From an uncultured Bacteroidales bacterium (GTDB lineage Bacteria; Bacteroidota; Bacteroidia; Bacteroidales; Marinilabiliaceae), in NCBI GenBank assembly GCA_934699135.1, contig CAKUVM010000022.1, positions 1-27,907 on the forward strand: a stretch of DNA of 27,907 bases, in the 5' to 3' direction. Below, one piece after another: positions 1-8,178 of this stretch. The notes beneath the pieces are model-generated. The model was not told where the DNA came from. It did no database searches and saw nothing but the letters and a program-made list of their open reading frames with translations. The position numbers and the translations under genes are program-made. The number at the start of each line of letters is the position of its first letter. The first letter of the stretch is position 1.

Positions 1-79
1 GGGACACACGCCCGACGCGCGGCTCTCGTGGCACCACGCGGGGCGCAAGTCGCCACGCCTAACCTACACACCGACCCCA

Positions 80-805
80 TTGTCAGTAGAAGTATCATTA
101 CCGAGCCGCGCACAGATGGACGCCTTCAACGCCCTGACGCCCGAAAGGCGGGTGAGCCTGCTGCTCCCCTTTGTCAACGACAACCGCGTGGCCACGCTGC
201 GCAGCGTCTTGAGCCGGCGCACACGGCGCGTGACGCTTGCCCTGGAGAACATATACCACAGCCAAAACGCCAGCGCGGTGGTACGCTCCTGCGAATGCTT
301 CGGCATCCAAGACGTGACGGTGATTGAGAACAGCAGCCGTTTCCTGGCGAGCAACGGCGTGGCCAGAGGCGCTTTCAAGTGGCTCACATACCACAGGTTC
401 GGCTCCGAGAGTTTCAACACCCCGGCGGCCTACGCCGACCTGCGTCGGCGCGGCTACACCATTGTGGCTGCCTCGCCCCACCCGGGGCATGACGTGAGCC
501 TATATGACCTCGACGTGACACGCGGCCCAATAGCCGTGGTCTTCGGAGCCGAGAAAGTAGGGCTGTCCGGCTGGGCCATGGAGAACGCCGACATGCGAAT
601 GGCCATTCCCATGTGCGGCCTCACGGAGAGCTTGAACATATCGGCAAGCGCGGCCATCACGCTTAGCCACCTGCGGCGAGAGGTGGACGAGAAGCTGCCA
701 GCCGAGAGCGTGCGAATGAGCGAAGAAGAGCAGACTGAGCTTTTCTCTCACTGGCTGCTGGCCTCTATTCGCGACGCGCATGACGTGCTGAAAAGAATAT
801 TATAA
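80..805 (+). CDS. TrmH/SpoU-family RNA 2'-O-methyltransferase
   Basis: Predicted SAM-dependent RNA ribose 2'-O-methyltransferase of the SPOUT class, most like tRNA (Gm18) methyltransferase TrmH, acting in the cytoplasm. The three SpoU motifs are visible: NASAVVRSCECFGI near residues 62-75, VFGAEKVGLS near 154-163, and LNISASAAI near 184-192, which together form the trefoil-knot cofactor site. At 241 aa the length fits single-domain TrmH proteins. The start is uncertain. TTG at 80 is used here; ATG at 116 would remove 12 residues, and the frame is open back to the window edge. The next gene follows after 47 bp on the same strand without an obvious terminator. The target (tRNA or rRNA) cannot be told from sequence alone. 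Confidence 0.85.
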   Translation: MSVEVSLPSRAQMDAFNALTPERRVSLLLPFVNDNRVATLRSVLSRRTRRVTLALENIYHSQNASAVVRSCECFGIQDVTVIENSSRFLASNGVARGAFKWLTYHRFGSESFNTPAAYADLRRRGYTIVAASPHPGHDVSLYDLDVTRGPIAVVFGAEKVGLSGWAMENADMRMAIPMCGLTESLNISASAAITLSHLRREVDEKLPAESVRMSEEEQTELFSHWLLASIRDAHDVLKRIL

Positions 806-852
806 AGAAAAACAACAACGAACAATCACCCACACGCGACAAGACAAGAAAA

Positions 853-1980
853 TTGAAAAACAAGACATTATTGGCAATGGCCACGGCACTCTTGGCCACG
901 GCATGCGGCACAAACAATGACGACCAGGGCAACCGGTGCGTGATAAACGGCAAGGTGAAGGGCTGGCAGGAGGCCGACTCCGTAATCATTGCCACACTGT
1001 CTCGCCTTGGCGTGAGCGCCATAGACACGGCCGTGGTGACCGAGGGGCAGTTCTCTCTGAAAGTCAAGGCTGACGAGGGCGGTTTCCTGGCCCACGTGAT
1101 GCCCTTGGTGGACGGAAAGCCCATGGCTGCCTATGAGGTTCTGGTGGAGCCCGGCACGGAATTCTCAATGACACTGCCGGCCGAGACCGAGGCGCAACCA
1201 CTCTTTGAAGGCAGCAAGAGTAACGCCATATGGCAAGAGCTGCACCAGAAGAGCGACGCCTTTGAGAAAGAGGCCGAGCCTTATTTCAGCGTCATGCGCA
1301 ACCCCGAAGCCTCGGAGGCTGACAGGGCGGCGGCGGAACACACCCTCGACTCTCTGTATGGCGGCATGCAGGCGGCCTACGCCTCATATATCAAGAGCAA
1401 CATACCATCATTTTTCAGTGACATCTTGCTCGGTATGGTGGCCTCGGCCCTAGACGACTCCACCAAGGCAGAGATAATAGACGAAATGGACAAGCACGAG
1501 CCGGCCATGCCAAACTACACGCGCATCAAAGCACGCATGATGATGGAGGCGACGACTGCCCCAGGCAGCAAGTTCATCGACTTCACCCAACCAGACAAAG
1601 ACGGCAACGGCGTGAAACTGTCTGACATAGTGAAAGCCAACAAGTTGACTATGGTTGACTTTTGGGCCTCGTGGTGCGGGCCTTGCCGCAACGAGATGCC
1701 CACAGTGGTGAAAGCCTACGCCGCATACAGGGCCAAGGGGCTGGAAATTATTGGGGTATCACTAGACCAAGACCGCTCGGCATGGCTTGGTGCCGTGGAG
1801 AAACTGGGCATGACGTGGCCTCAGGTGTCGGATCTGAACGGATGGACCAACGCGGCGGCACAAGCCTATGTGGTGGACGCCATCCCGAGCTGCTTCCTCA
1901 TAAGCCAAGACGGCACCATTGTGGGCAAGAACCTGCGCGGCGATGAACTGCTGAGCAAAGTGGACGAGCTTCTGAAATGA
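853..1980 (+). CDS. TlpA-like thiol-disulfide oxidoreductase lipoprotein (DUF4369-thioredoxin)
   Basis: Predicted periplasm-facing thioredoxin-fold lipoprotein that exchanges thiols and disulfides on exported proteins. The N-terminus has a short lipoprotein signal ending in LATAC, with the lipidated Cys at residue 18. Residues about 28-110 look like the DUF4369 domain common in Bacteroidota TlpA relatives, followed by a helical linker. The C-terminal thioredoxin domain starts near residue 240 and carries the redox motif WCGPC, with Cys275 and Cys278; a cis-proline-type AIPSCFLI segment follows. The TTG start at 853 is preferred because the next ATG (877) would destroy the signal peptide. It lies 47 bp after the methyltransferase gene and may be co-transcribed with it. 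Family assignment is firm; the partner protein is unknown. Confidence 0.88.
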   Translation: MKNKTLLAMATALLATACGTNNDDQGNRCVINGKVKGWQEADSVIIATLSRLGVSAIDTAVVTEGQFSLKVKADEGGFLAHVMPLVDGKPMAAYEVLVEPGTEFSMTLPAETEAQPLFEGSKSNAIWQELHQKSDAFEKEAEPYFSVMRNPEASEADRAAAEHTLDSLYGGMQAAYASYIKSNIPSFFSDILLGMVASALDDSTKAEIIDEMDKHEPAMPNYTRIKARMMMEATTAPGSKFIDFTQPDKDGNGVKLSDIVKANKLTMVDFWASWCGPCRNEMPTVVKAYAAYRAKGLEIIGVSLDQDRSAWLGAVEKLGMTWPQVSDLNGWTNAAAQAYVVDAIPSCFLISQDGTIVGKNLRGDELLSKVDELLK

Positions 1981-2014
1981 GACCCGACACACAGACTGGC
2001 GACACAAGAAACAA

Positions 2015-2057
2015 GCAAGACGTCTCGAAGCGCTGCAAGCGCGACGGGGCGTCTTGC
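2015..2057 (+). other. GC-rich stem-loop between tlpA-like gene and antiporter
   Basis: GCAAGACG (2015-2022) pairs perfectly with CGTCTTGC (2050-2057). An inner helix GCGCT/AGCGC (2030-2034 with 2038-2042) closes a three-base loop. There is no T-run after it, so it is not a standard intrinsic terminator. It lies 34 bp after the upstream stop and 63 bp before the antiporter start, so it could end or stabilise the upstream transcript or act in the downstream leader. Confidence 0.5.
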
Positions 2058-2120
2058 CGCTCTTAGTCACCGCCTCGCTTAGGAATGGGGAAATACTGTG
2101 ATGAAACAAAACGAACACAT

Positions 2121-3056
2121 ATGATACTAGCAATTGCCATTTTATGCGCCGTGGCCGGCATTGCCCTTGTGATATGGGGCGCGGACAAACTGACAAGCGG
2201 GGCCGTGGGGGTGGCGGAGCGCATGCGCATCCCTCAGATGACAATAGGCCTCACCATTGTGGCCATGGGAACCTCGGCACCGGAGTTCTTCGTGAGCCTG
2301 TTGTCCGCCATTGGCGGCACGCCAGACCTTGCCGTGGGCAACATTGTGGGCAGTAACATATTCAACGTCATGGTCATAACTGGCGTCACAGCCTTGGTGG
2401 CCCCCATGGTCATCACCAGAACCACCGTGCGTCGCGACCTGCCCATAGCCTTGGTCGCCTCCATGGCGCTCATGGCCATCTGCGCAGACGGGCAGGTCAC
2501 GCGCCTGGAGTCGGCCGCGCTGCTTGCGGCGTTCATCGCCTTTATGGTCTACACCGTGCGCGCGGCGGGCAAGGGGCGGGCAGAAGACGAGCGGCCAACA
2601 GCGCCACAGGCCATATGGAAGTCAATATTTTTCATAGCCCTGGGCTTGGCCTGCCTCATTGGCGGCTCGCACATATTCGTTGACGGGGCCACCACGATAG
2701 CCCGCTTCCTTGGCGTGTCGGACGCAGTCATAGGGCTCACCATCGTGGCGGGCGGCACGTCGCTGCCAGAGCTTGCCACGAGCCTTGTGGCTGCCCGCAA
2801 AGGGAACAGCGCCATCGCCATTGGCAACGTGATAGGCAGCAACGTGTTCAACATCCTGATGATTGTGGGCGTGACGGGCGTCATCTGCCCCATGCACATT
2901 GAGGGCGTCACGATGGTGGATATGGGCGTGATGGTCATATCTAGCTTCATGCTGTGGACGTTCAGCTACACGCGCCTCACCGTGGAGCGGTGGGAAGGCG
3001 CGGTGCTGGCGGGCGGCTACGCGGCATATCTGTGGTGGCTCATCGGGCAGATATGA
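2121..3056 (+). CDS. Calcium/sodium antiporter, CaCA family (YrbG-like)
   Basis: Inner-membrane cation exchanger, predicted to couple Na+ or H+ movement to Ca2+ export. The 311-residue protein is almost wholly hydrophobic and has the internal duplication of the CaCA family. The first alpha repeat contains GTSAPEF and GNIVGSNIFN; the second contains GGTSLPELATS and GNVIGSNVFN. These supply the acidic and Asn/Ser ion ligands. The two halves are joined by a polar loop (about residues 152-167) with charged residues. I start at ATG 2121, which opens directly into the first membrane segment; the upstream in-frame ATG at 2085 would add a polar 12-residue tail unlike the family. It is followed after 43 bp by dapB. 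Ion specificity is inferred from family membership only. Confidence 0.9.
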   Translation: MILAIAILCAVAGIALVIWGADKLTSGAVGVAERMRIPQMTIGLTIVAMGTSAPEFFVSLLSAIGGTPDLAVGNIVGSNIFNVMVITGVTALVAPMVITRTTVRRDLPIALVASMALMAICADGQVTRLESAALLAAFIAFMVYTVRAAGKGRAEDERPTAPQAIWKSIFFIALGLACLIGGSHIFVDGATTIARFLGVSDAVIGLTIVAGGTSLPELATSLVAARKGNSAIAIGNVIGSNVFNILMIVGVTGVICPMHIEGVTMVDMGVMVISSFMLWTFSYTRLTVERWEGAVLAGGYAAYLWWLIGQI

Positions 3057-3099
3057 TTTCATTTTTCTGTAACTTCGCAAAAACAAAAGAATTGAGCAG

Positions 3100-3861
3100 A
3101 TGAAGATTGCACTTATAGGTTACGGCAAAATGGGCAAAGCCATAGAGTCCATCGCCCTGAAGCGCGGGCATGAGATTACGGAGAGGATAGACTTGTCATT
3201 GCCTGGCAGCTTCGACAGCGAGGGTTTCAAGGCCGCAGACGTGGTCATTGAGTTCACAGCCCCAAAAGTAGCCTACTCCAACTATATGAAGTGCTTCGAG
3301 CGCGGCAAGGCCGTGGTGAGCGGCACCACGGGGTGGCTAGACAAGCTGCCGGAGGTGAAAGCCATGTGCGAGGGCGGCAAACAGACGTTTTTCTACTCCT
3401 CGAACTTCAGCCTCGGCGTGAACATCTTCTTTGAGCTAAACCGCCAGTTGGCCAAGCTTATGAACCGTTTTGACGCCTATAAGCCCAGCATGACGGAAAC
3501 GCACCACATCCACAAACTCGACTCGCCCAGCGGCACGGCCATTACGCTGGCCGAGGACGTGGTGGACAGGCTGGACCGCCTGAGCGGCTGGGAGCTGGAC
3601 CGCACCATATACACCGCCGGAGACAAGCCTACCGTGATTGCCAATGAGAACATCCCGGCTGACAAGCTGCCGATAACGGCCTTGCGCGAGGGCGAGGTGC
3701 CGGGCATCCACACCATAAGGTATGAGAGCGACGCGGACTACATCGAGATAACCCACAGCGCTAAGAGCCGCATGGGCTTCGCCCTGGGCGTGGTATTAGC
3801 TGCCGAATATACCAAAGGGAAGAGAGGCTTCCTGGGGATGAAAGACATGCTCGGATTCTAA
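3100..3861 (+). CDS. dapB: 4-hydroxy-tetrahydrodipicolinate reductase
   Basis: Cytoplasmic NAD(P)H-dependent enzyme of the diaminopimelate/lysine pathway, reducing the product of DapA to tetrahydrodipicolinate, needed for peptidoglycan cross-bridges. The Rossmann motif GYGKMGK lies at residues 7-13. The substrate-binding and catalytic segment ETHHIHKLDSPSGTA includes His135, His136 and Lys139. At 253 aa it is of the slightly short Bacteroidota form. The gene is followed 35 bp later by lepB, an order (dapB, lepB, second signal peptidase gene) that I recall from other Bacteroidales. The ATG at 3100 begins directly with the nucleotide-binding strand, so the start is secure. Confidence 0.96.
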   Translation: MKIALIGYGKMGKAIESIALKRGHEITERIDLSLPGSFDSEGFKAADVVIEFTAPKVAYSNYMKCFERGKAVVSGTTGWLDKLPEVKAMCEGGKQTFFYSSNFSLGVNIFFELNRQLAKLMNRFDAYKPSMTETHHIHKLDSPSGTAITLAEDVVDRLDRLSGWELDRTIYTAGDKPTVIANENIPADKLPITALREGEVPGIHTIRYESDADYIEITHSAKSRMGFALGVVLAAEYTKGKRGFLGMKDMLGF

Positions 3862-3896
3862 CGGGCACTCAACGAACAAGGAACTTTGCCTAGAAA

Positions 3897-5348
3897 ATGA
3901 GAAAGCTCAACGCCATTCCCACAGCCGACTGGGTGAAGACGGCACTCCTCGTCATCCTCTACCTCCTTGTGGTGCTATGGACGGGCAACGCATGGCTGCT
4001 GCTGCTCGTGCCTGTGGTCTTTGACGTATACGCCACGCGGATAATACCTTGGGGATTTTGGAAAAGGCGCAAGGACGGGCGCAAGCCGTCGGCCCTGGTG
4101 GAATGGATTGACGCCATCATATTCGCCATGGTGGCGGTATATTTCGTCAATATATTCCTTTTCCAGAACTATAAGATACCCACATCATCGTTGGAGAAGT
4201 CCCTGCTGGTGGGCGACCACCTCTTTGTCAGCAAGTTCTCCTACGGCCCGCGGATGCCAAACACTCCGCTCTCGCTGCCTATGGTGCAAAACACACTGCC
4301 GCTGACCACCTCCACGCCATCTTATCTGGAGTGGCCCATGTGGGCCTACCACAGGTTGGCCGGCACAGACAGCATGCGCCGCGGAGACATTGTGGTGTTC
4401 AACTTCCCGGCGGGAGACTCTGTGTGCGTCAACATGACAAACCCGGACTACTACTCCATAATCTTGATTCGCGGCTTCAACGCCGTGGCGCAGGACGCCA
4501 AGGCGCAGGAGAAAGTGAGAAGCATGAAGACGGCGTGGGAGCGCAACCACTACGTGGCGGAGGTGGGCCGGCGCGGCGTCCGCCAACCGTCGTCGCCACT
4601 GGGTGAGATTATATGGAGGCCGGTGGACAAGCGCGACTGCTACGTCAAGCGGTGCGTCGGCATGCCTGGCGACAGCCTGTCCGTCATCCACAACGCCGTG
4701 TATATCAACGGAGTTCTCGAAGAGGACTACCCTGACGTGCAGCACAACTACTACGTATCCACAAACGGCCAACTGCTCAACGACAGATTTTTTGAGAGCA
4801 TGGGCATCTCGAACGAAGACCGCCGCCAAGCCGGCTTGGGACCTACATACGTGCTGCCACTGACGAAAGAGAAAGCCGCCGAAGTGGCCTCGATGCCATC
4901 AATAAAAAGCATAACGATGGATGACGACCAGCCCGACTCTTTGGGTCTGAGCGTGTACCCATATAGCCAAGACTACCCTTGGAGCCGAGACAATTACGGC
5001 CCCATCTGGATTCCCAAGCGCGGAGCCTCGCTCAAACTGACCCCCGCCAACGCCTTGCTCTACGAGAGAGCCATAACGGCCTACGAGGGCCACACGATGG
5101 ACGTGAGGGACGGCAAGGTGATAATAGACGGAAAAGAGGCGGACGAGTACACATTTACTATGAACTATTACTTCATGATGGGTGACAACCGCCACAAATC
5201 TGCCGACTCACGATATTGGGGCTTCGTGCCAGAGGATCACGTGATAGGCAGGCCGCTCTTCGTGTGGCTGTCAATAGACCCCGACAAGAGCTTCCCGTCG
5301 TGCATACGTTGGGACCGGTGCTTCAAGACTGATTTTGACCGCCGATAG
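3897..5348 (+). CDS. lepB: Signal peptidase I (S26)
   Basis: Membrane-bound serine protease that removes signal peptides from exported proteins at the outer face of the inner membrane. Two N-terminal hydrophobic segments are seen (about residues 16-50 and 70-90). The box with the nucleophile is PTSSLEKSLLVGD, with Ser98 in the catalytic position. RRGDIVVFNFP follows, and the general-base Lys is Lys251 in YVKRCVGMPGD. The C-terminal box MGDNRHKSADSRYWGFVPEDHVIG is intact. At 483 aa it is much longer than the roughly 320-aa E. coli enzyme. The extra length comes from an insertion between the GDIVVF box and the Lys box and another of about 150 residues after the Lys box, a form known in Bacteroidota. 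Its last 14 bases overlap the next gene if that gene uses its TTG start. Confidence 0.93.
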   Translation: MRKLNAIPTADWVKTALLVILYLLVVLWTGNAWLLLLVPVVFDVYATRIIPWGFWKRRKDGRKPSALVEWIDAIIFAMVAVYFVNIFLFQNYKIPTSSLEKSLLVGDHLFVSKFSYGPRMPNTPLSLPMVQNTLPLTTSTPSYLEWPMWAYHRLAGTDSMRRGDIVVFNFPAGDSVCVNMTNPDYYSIILIRGFNAVAQDAKAQEKVRSMKTAWERNHYVAEVGRRGVRQPSSPLGEIIWRPVDKRDCYVKRCVGMPGDSLSVIHNAVYINGVLEEDYPDVQHNYYVSTNGQLLNDRFFESMGISNEDRRQAGLGPTYVLPLTKEKAAEVASMPSIKSITMDDDQPDSLGLSVYPYSQDYPWSRDNYGPIWIPKRGASLKLTPANALLYERAITAYEGHTMDVRDGKVIIDGKEADEYTFTMNYYFMMGDNRHKSADSRYWGFVPEDHVIGRPLFVWLSIDPDKSFPSCIRWDRCFKTDFDRR

Positions 5349-6381
5349 GCGCATGGGCAGGACATGCGTGAGCCGTCCGAGGCTCATAAAAGGGGTTCTC
5401 ATAGGCGCCCTGTTGGCGGTGGCGGCAGTGTGGATTAGGGCATACGCCCTAATTTTACCAATGGGTGTGGTAGTGTGGGCCTATGTGTCCACCGACACAT
5501 TCGCGCGCCTGGCCCAATGGGTGGAGAGCCACACCCCCGTGAGCCGCGCCTTGCTCTCATGGGGGCTGGCCCTGATGTTCGGGGCGGCCACTGTGGCCTA
5601 CGTGCTGACGTTTGTCATGTCCCTGGCGTGGTGCACCATGCCTGGCGAAGGCAGACGGCTGTGCGTGGTCAACAAGATGAAATATGGGGTGGCTAGAAAC
5701 GAGAGTGACGCCGGCGGATATTACCGCACCCATAAGTTGGGGCGCATTGGCCGCGGCGACTACGCCTTGGCGCATACGCCAGACGGAAACCTGCTGCAAA
5801 AAGTTGTGGCCCGACCTGGCGACACCGTGACGGTGGCGGACGGGGCCTTATTCGTAAACGGCCGCATGGCCGACCACGGCGAATGCGTCACGGCAACATA
5901 TAGGCCACTGCCACACACGCCATATTCCATCATGCGACAAATGCGCCAGGCGGAGGAAGAGGCACAAAAGACGCACGGCGCGGCAGAGGCCGACACGGCA
6001 GACTTGCTGCTGCCAACAGTGAAGCGAGAAGAGAAGTGGCGACCCTACACATATGCCGTGCTGCACAGAAACGAGGACGATGAGCGGTGCTACCCATGGA
6101 ACGTGGCCTACCAATGGAACGCCTACCAATGGGGCCCCATGCGGATGCCGCGCAAAGGAGACACCATGGCTTTGACATACGCCAACGTGATGCTCTACGG
6201 CCCATTGGTGGAACGGCACGAGAGGCGCAAGCTAAAGCCCACGCCAGGAGCCTCATACACATTCAAGATGGACTATTATATGACAGTGGGAGACGACCGC
6301 GACAACCTGTGCGACAGCAGGGCCTACGGCCCGCTGCCAGAGAGCGGCGTCATTTCAAACATCATAGTCTTGCGCCCCTAA
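5335..6381 (+). CDS. Signal peptidase I-like paralogue with altered active site
   Basis: Second S26-family protein directly after lepB. It has membrane segments at about residues 17-50 and 74-98, then the S26 boxes: NKMKYG (113-118), RGDYALAHTP (140-149), QKVVARPGDTV (155-165) and a C-terminal VGDDRDNLCDSRAYGPLPES. The nucleophile box, however, reads AWCTMPGEG. Where signal peptidases have Ser there is Cys100 or Trp99 and no Ser, and in an ungapped alignment of the PGD box the general-base Lys position is Gln155 with Lys156 one place later. Either it works with a different dyad or it is a non-catalytic partner of LepB. The TTG start at 5335 overlaps lepB by 14 bp; ATG 5353, just 4 bp after the lepB stop, is an equally good start. 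Tight coupling to lepB suggests joint expression. Confidence 0.82.
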   Translation: MTADRRMGRTCVSRPRLIKGVLIGALLAVAAVWIRAYALILPMGVVVWAYVSTDTFARLAQWVESHTPVSRALLSWGLALMFGAATVAYVLTFVMSLAWCTMPGEGRRLCVVNKMKYGVARNESDAGGYYRTHKLGRIGRGDYALAHTPDGNLLQKVVARPGDTVTVADGALFVNGRMADHGECVTATYRPLPHTPYSIMRQMRQAEEEAQKTHGAAEADTADLLLPTVKREEKWRPYTYAVLHRNEDDERCYPWNVAYQWNAYQWGPMRMPRKGDTMALTYANVMLYGPLVERHERRKLKPTPGASYTFKMDYYMTVGDDRDNLCDSRAYGPLPESGVISNIIVLRP

Positions 6382-6395
6382 GGCACGAGACACAC

Positions 6396-6400
6396 GGAGG
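6396..6400 (+). promoter_or_regulatory. Shine-Dalgarno-like site of the glucosaminidase gene
   Basis: GGAGG lies 7 bp before ATG 6408. Most starts in this window lack such a site, as is usual in Bacteroidota. It supports 6408 as the start rather than any codon further upstream in the same open frame. Confidence 0.5.
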
Positions 6401-6407
6401 CAGACAC

Positions 6408-7394
6408 ATGAAAAGGATAACGACACTGGTGGCCACGCTGGCCGCATTGCTGCTGACGGCCACGAAAGCCGAGGCTCAACGCACTGACCGACAACAATAT
6501 GTGGCGAAATATAAAGATTGGGCCATAGCCGAGATGGAGCGCACGGGAATTCCGGCCAGCATCACACTGGCGCAAGGCATATTGGAGAGCGACTGCGGAA
6601 ACTCCGACCTTGCCGTGGAGGCCAACAACCACTTTGGAATAAAGTGCCACTCAGACTGGACGGGCGAGACAATGTATAAAGACGACGACCGCCACCACGA
6701 GTGTTTCCGCAGCTACGCCGACGCCTACCAGAGTTTTCGAGACCACAGTGACTTCCTTACGTCAAAGAAACGCTACGCCCCACTTTTTGAGTTGGACAAG
6801 ACCGACTATCAAGGTTGGGCGAAAGGCCTGAAAGAGTGCGGCTACGCCACGGAGCGCACCTATGCGCACAGACTGATAAAAATAATAGAAGAAGAAGGCC
6901 TTGACGCCTACGACACGGCCGATGGCGCAAGCCGAGCCTCAGACCGCACCGAACCTGCCGACACGGAGAGGCAAGGCCGCGCCTCGTCAGCATCCACCAC
7001 AACGCGCGGCCGCCAGCCAATGGTCAAACCCGTGTTCGAAATAGACCCGCTGCCACCTCATGAGGTGATGTATAACAACGGAGTGAGATACATAGAGCTG
7101 CACTCAGGCGACTCCTTTGAGGGCATAGCCAACGAGTTCCACCTTATGGTGTGGGAGCTGTATAAGTATAACGACTTGAAAGCTGGCGACAAATTGTCTG
7201 ACCTGTCGTTCCTCTACTTGCGCCCCAAACGCAACCGTTCGCATCCCGACTGCCCGACGTACACTGCGCAAGAGGGAGACACCATGTGGCTCATTGCCCA
7301 CTCCTATGGCATCAAACTGCGCAAACTGCTCAAACGCAATGGGATGCAGCTGGGTGAAGAGCCCGCGGCAGGCACTGTGATAAGACTCAGGTAG
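6408..7394 (+). CDS. Secreted glucosaminidase with two LysM domains
   Basis: Exported peptidoglycan hydrolase, predicted to cut the glycan strand at N-acetylglucosamine. Residues 1-24 form a signal peptide ending AEA before Gln. A GH73-type glucosaminidase domain spans about 28-165; ASITLAQGILESDCGNSDLA carries the likely catalytic Glu60, and NNHFGIKC follows. A Ser/Thr/Arg-rich linker at about 170-205 leads to two LysM domains, about 222-270 and 280-328 (YTAQEGDTMWLIAHSYGI), which bind peptidoglycan. The ATG at 6408 is chosen because it begins the signal peptide and has a GGAGG site; the open frame extends upstream into the preceding gene. Only GGGGAC separates its TAG from the ATG of the next gene, which is in the same frame. 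Confidence 0.9.
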   Translation: MKRITTLVATLAALLLTATKAEAQRTDRQQYVAKYKDWAIAEMERTGIPASITLAQGILESDCGNSDLAVEANNHFGIKCHSDWTGETMYKDDDRHHECFRSYADAYQSFRDHSDFLTSKKRYAPLFELDKTDYQGWAKGLKECGYATERTYAHRLIKIIEEEGLDAYDTADGASRASDRTEPADTERQGRASSASTTTRGRQPMVKPVFEIDPLPPHEVMYNNGVRYIELHSGDSFEGIANEFHLMVWELYKYNDLKAGDKLSDLSFLYLRPKRNRSHPDCPTYTAQEGDTMWLIAHSYGIKLRKLLKRNGMQLGEEPAAGTVIRLR

Positions 7395-7400
7395 GGGGAC

Positions 7401-8162
7401 ATGAGAGGAATATGCTGCTTTGCCATGATCCCGATCCGCTCCCAACCGTCGGAAGAGGCCGAGATGGTGAGCCAAATACTCTTTGGCGAGACATATGAGA
7501 TTTTTGAGACCGAGGGGCGATGGACGCGCATCCGCACCATCATGGACAACTACCCCGGCTGGGTGGACTTCAAGTTGCCCACGCCTGTGGCCGACGGCGA
7601 ACTGGACCTGCTGCTAAGCCAGCCGTCACAAATCATGGCGCAACCCCTGACTCAAGTGACGCGCCAAGGCGACCCGCGCCCCACCCCGCTGACCGCAGGC
7701 TCTGAAATGCGCGGCGTGCAGCAAGACGGCAAGCAGGCCGTGATGTGCGGCAAAAAATACGCCATAGGCCACACAGAAGCCGCGCCGCCAGCTGATCCCG
7801 TGGAGGCCGCGCTAAGCCTCTTTGGCGCGCCATATCTGTGGGGAGGGCGCACGGCATTTGGCATAGACTGCTCGGGACTGGTGCAGATAGCCCACAAAGT
7901 TTGTGGCAAAACATTGCCGCGAGACGCGTCACAGCAGGTGGAGCGTGGCCATGAGGTGGCCGCAGGCGAGGCCACGCGCGGCGACTTGGCTTTCTTCGTG
8001 AACCCCAAGGGGCGCATATGCCACGTAGGGTTGTGCATGGGGCATGGCAAGATAATTCACTCGTCCGGCTCCGTGAGAATTGACACGATTGACAGCGACG
8101 GAATATTCAACGCCGAACGCGACATATACACCCACAAATTGCTATGCGTGAAACGGATATAG
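7401..8162 (+). CDS. NlpC/P60 cysteine peptidase with N-terminal SH3-like domain
   Basis: C40-family peptidase that cuts peptide bonds in muropeptides, typically between D-Glu and diaminopimelate. The SH3b-like part occupies about residues 5-60 (IPIRSQPSEEAEMVSQILFGE and GWVDFK). The NlpC/P60 domain spans about 130-253, with GAPYLWGGRTAFGIDCSGLVQ holding Cys157 and GRICHVGLCMG holding His208. No signal peptide is present; the SH3 domain begins at once. It may therefore be cytoplasmic, like YkfC-type enzymes that recycle murein peptides, or be made as an extension of the preceding gene by reading through its TAG. It is followed after 16 bp by the GH53 gene. Peptidase family is sure; location and substrate are not. 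Confidence 0.9.
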   Translation: MRGICCFAMIPIRSQPSEEAEMVSQILFGETYEIFETEGRWTRIRTIMDNYPGWVDFKLPTPVADGELDLLLSQPSQIMAQPLTQVTRQGDPRPTPLTAGSEMRGVQQDGKQAVMCGKKYAIGHTEAAPPADPVEAALSLFGAPYLWGGRTAFGIDCSGLVQIAHKVCGKTLPRDASQQVERGHEVAAGEATRGDLAFFVNPKGRICHVGLCMGHGKIIHSSGSVRIDTIDSDGIFNAERDIYTHKLLCVKRI

Positions 8163-8178
8163 CAAAAACTACCCAAAA

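Noticed and set aside
1..12. GGACACACGCCC near the window start repeated at 13350-13361
   Set aside because: A 12-base match is expected several times by chance in 28 kb of GC-rich sequence, and the surroundings do not match.
5728..5770. A first attempt to align the nucleophile box of the second signal peptidase with the segment ending in GRGDYALAHTP
   Set aside because: That segment matches the later RRGDIVVFNFP box of LepB; the nucleophile box belongs right after the second membrane segment, near Cys100.
6087..6407. Upstream extension of the glucosaminidase gene
   Set aside because: It overlaps the signal-peptidase-like gene, while ATG 6408 begins a signal peptide and has a GGAGG site.
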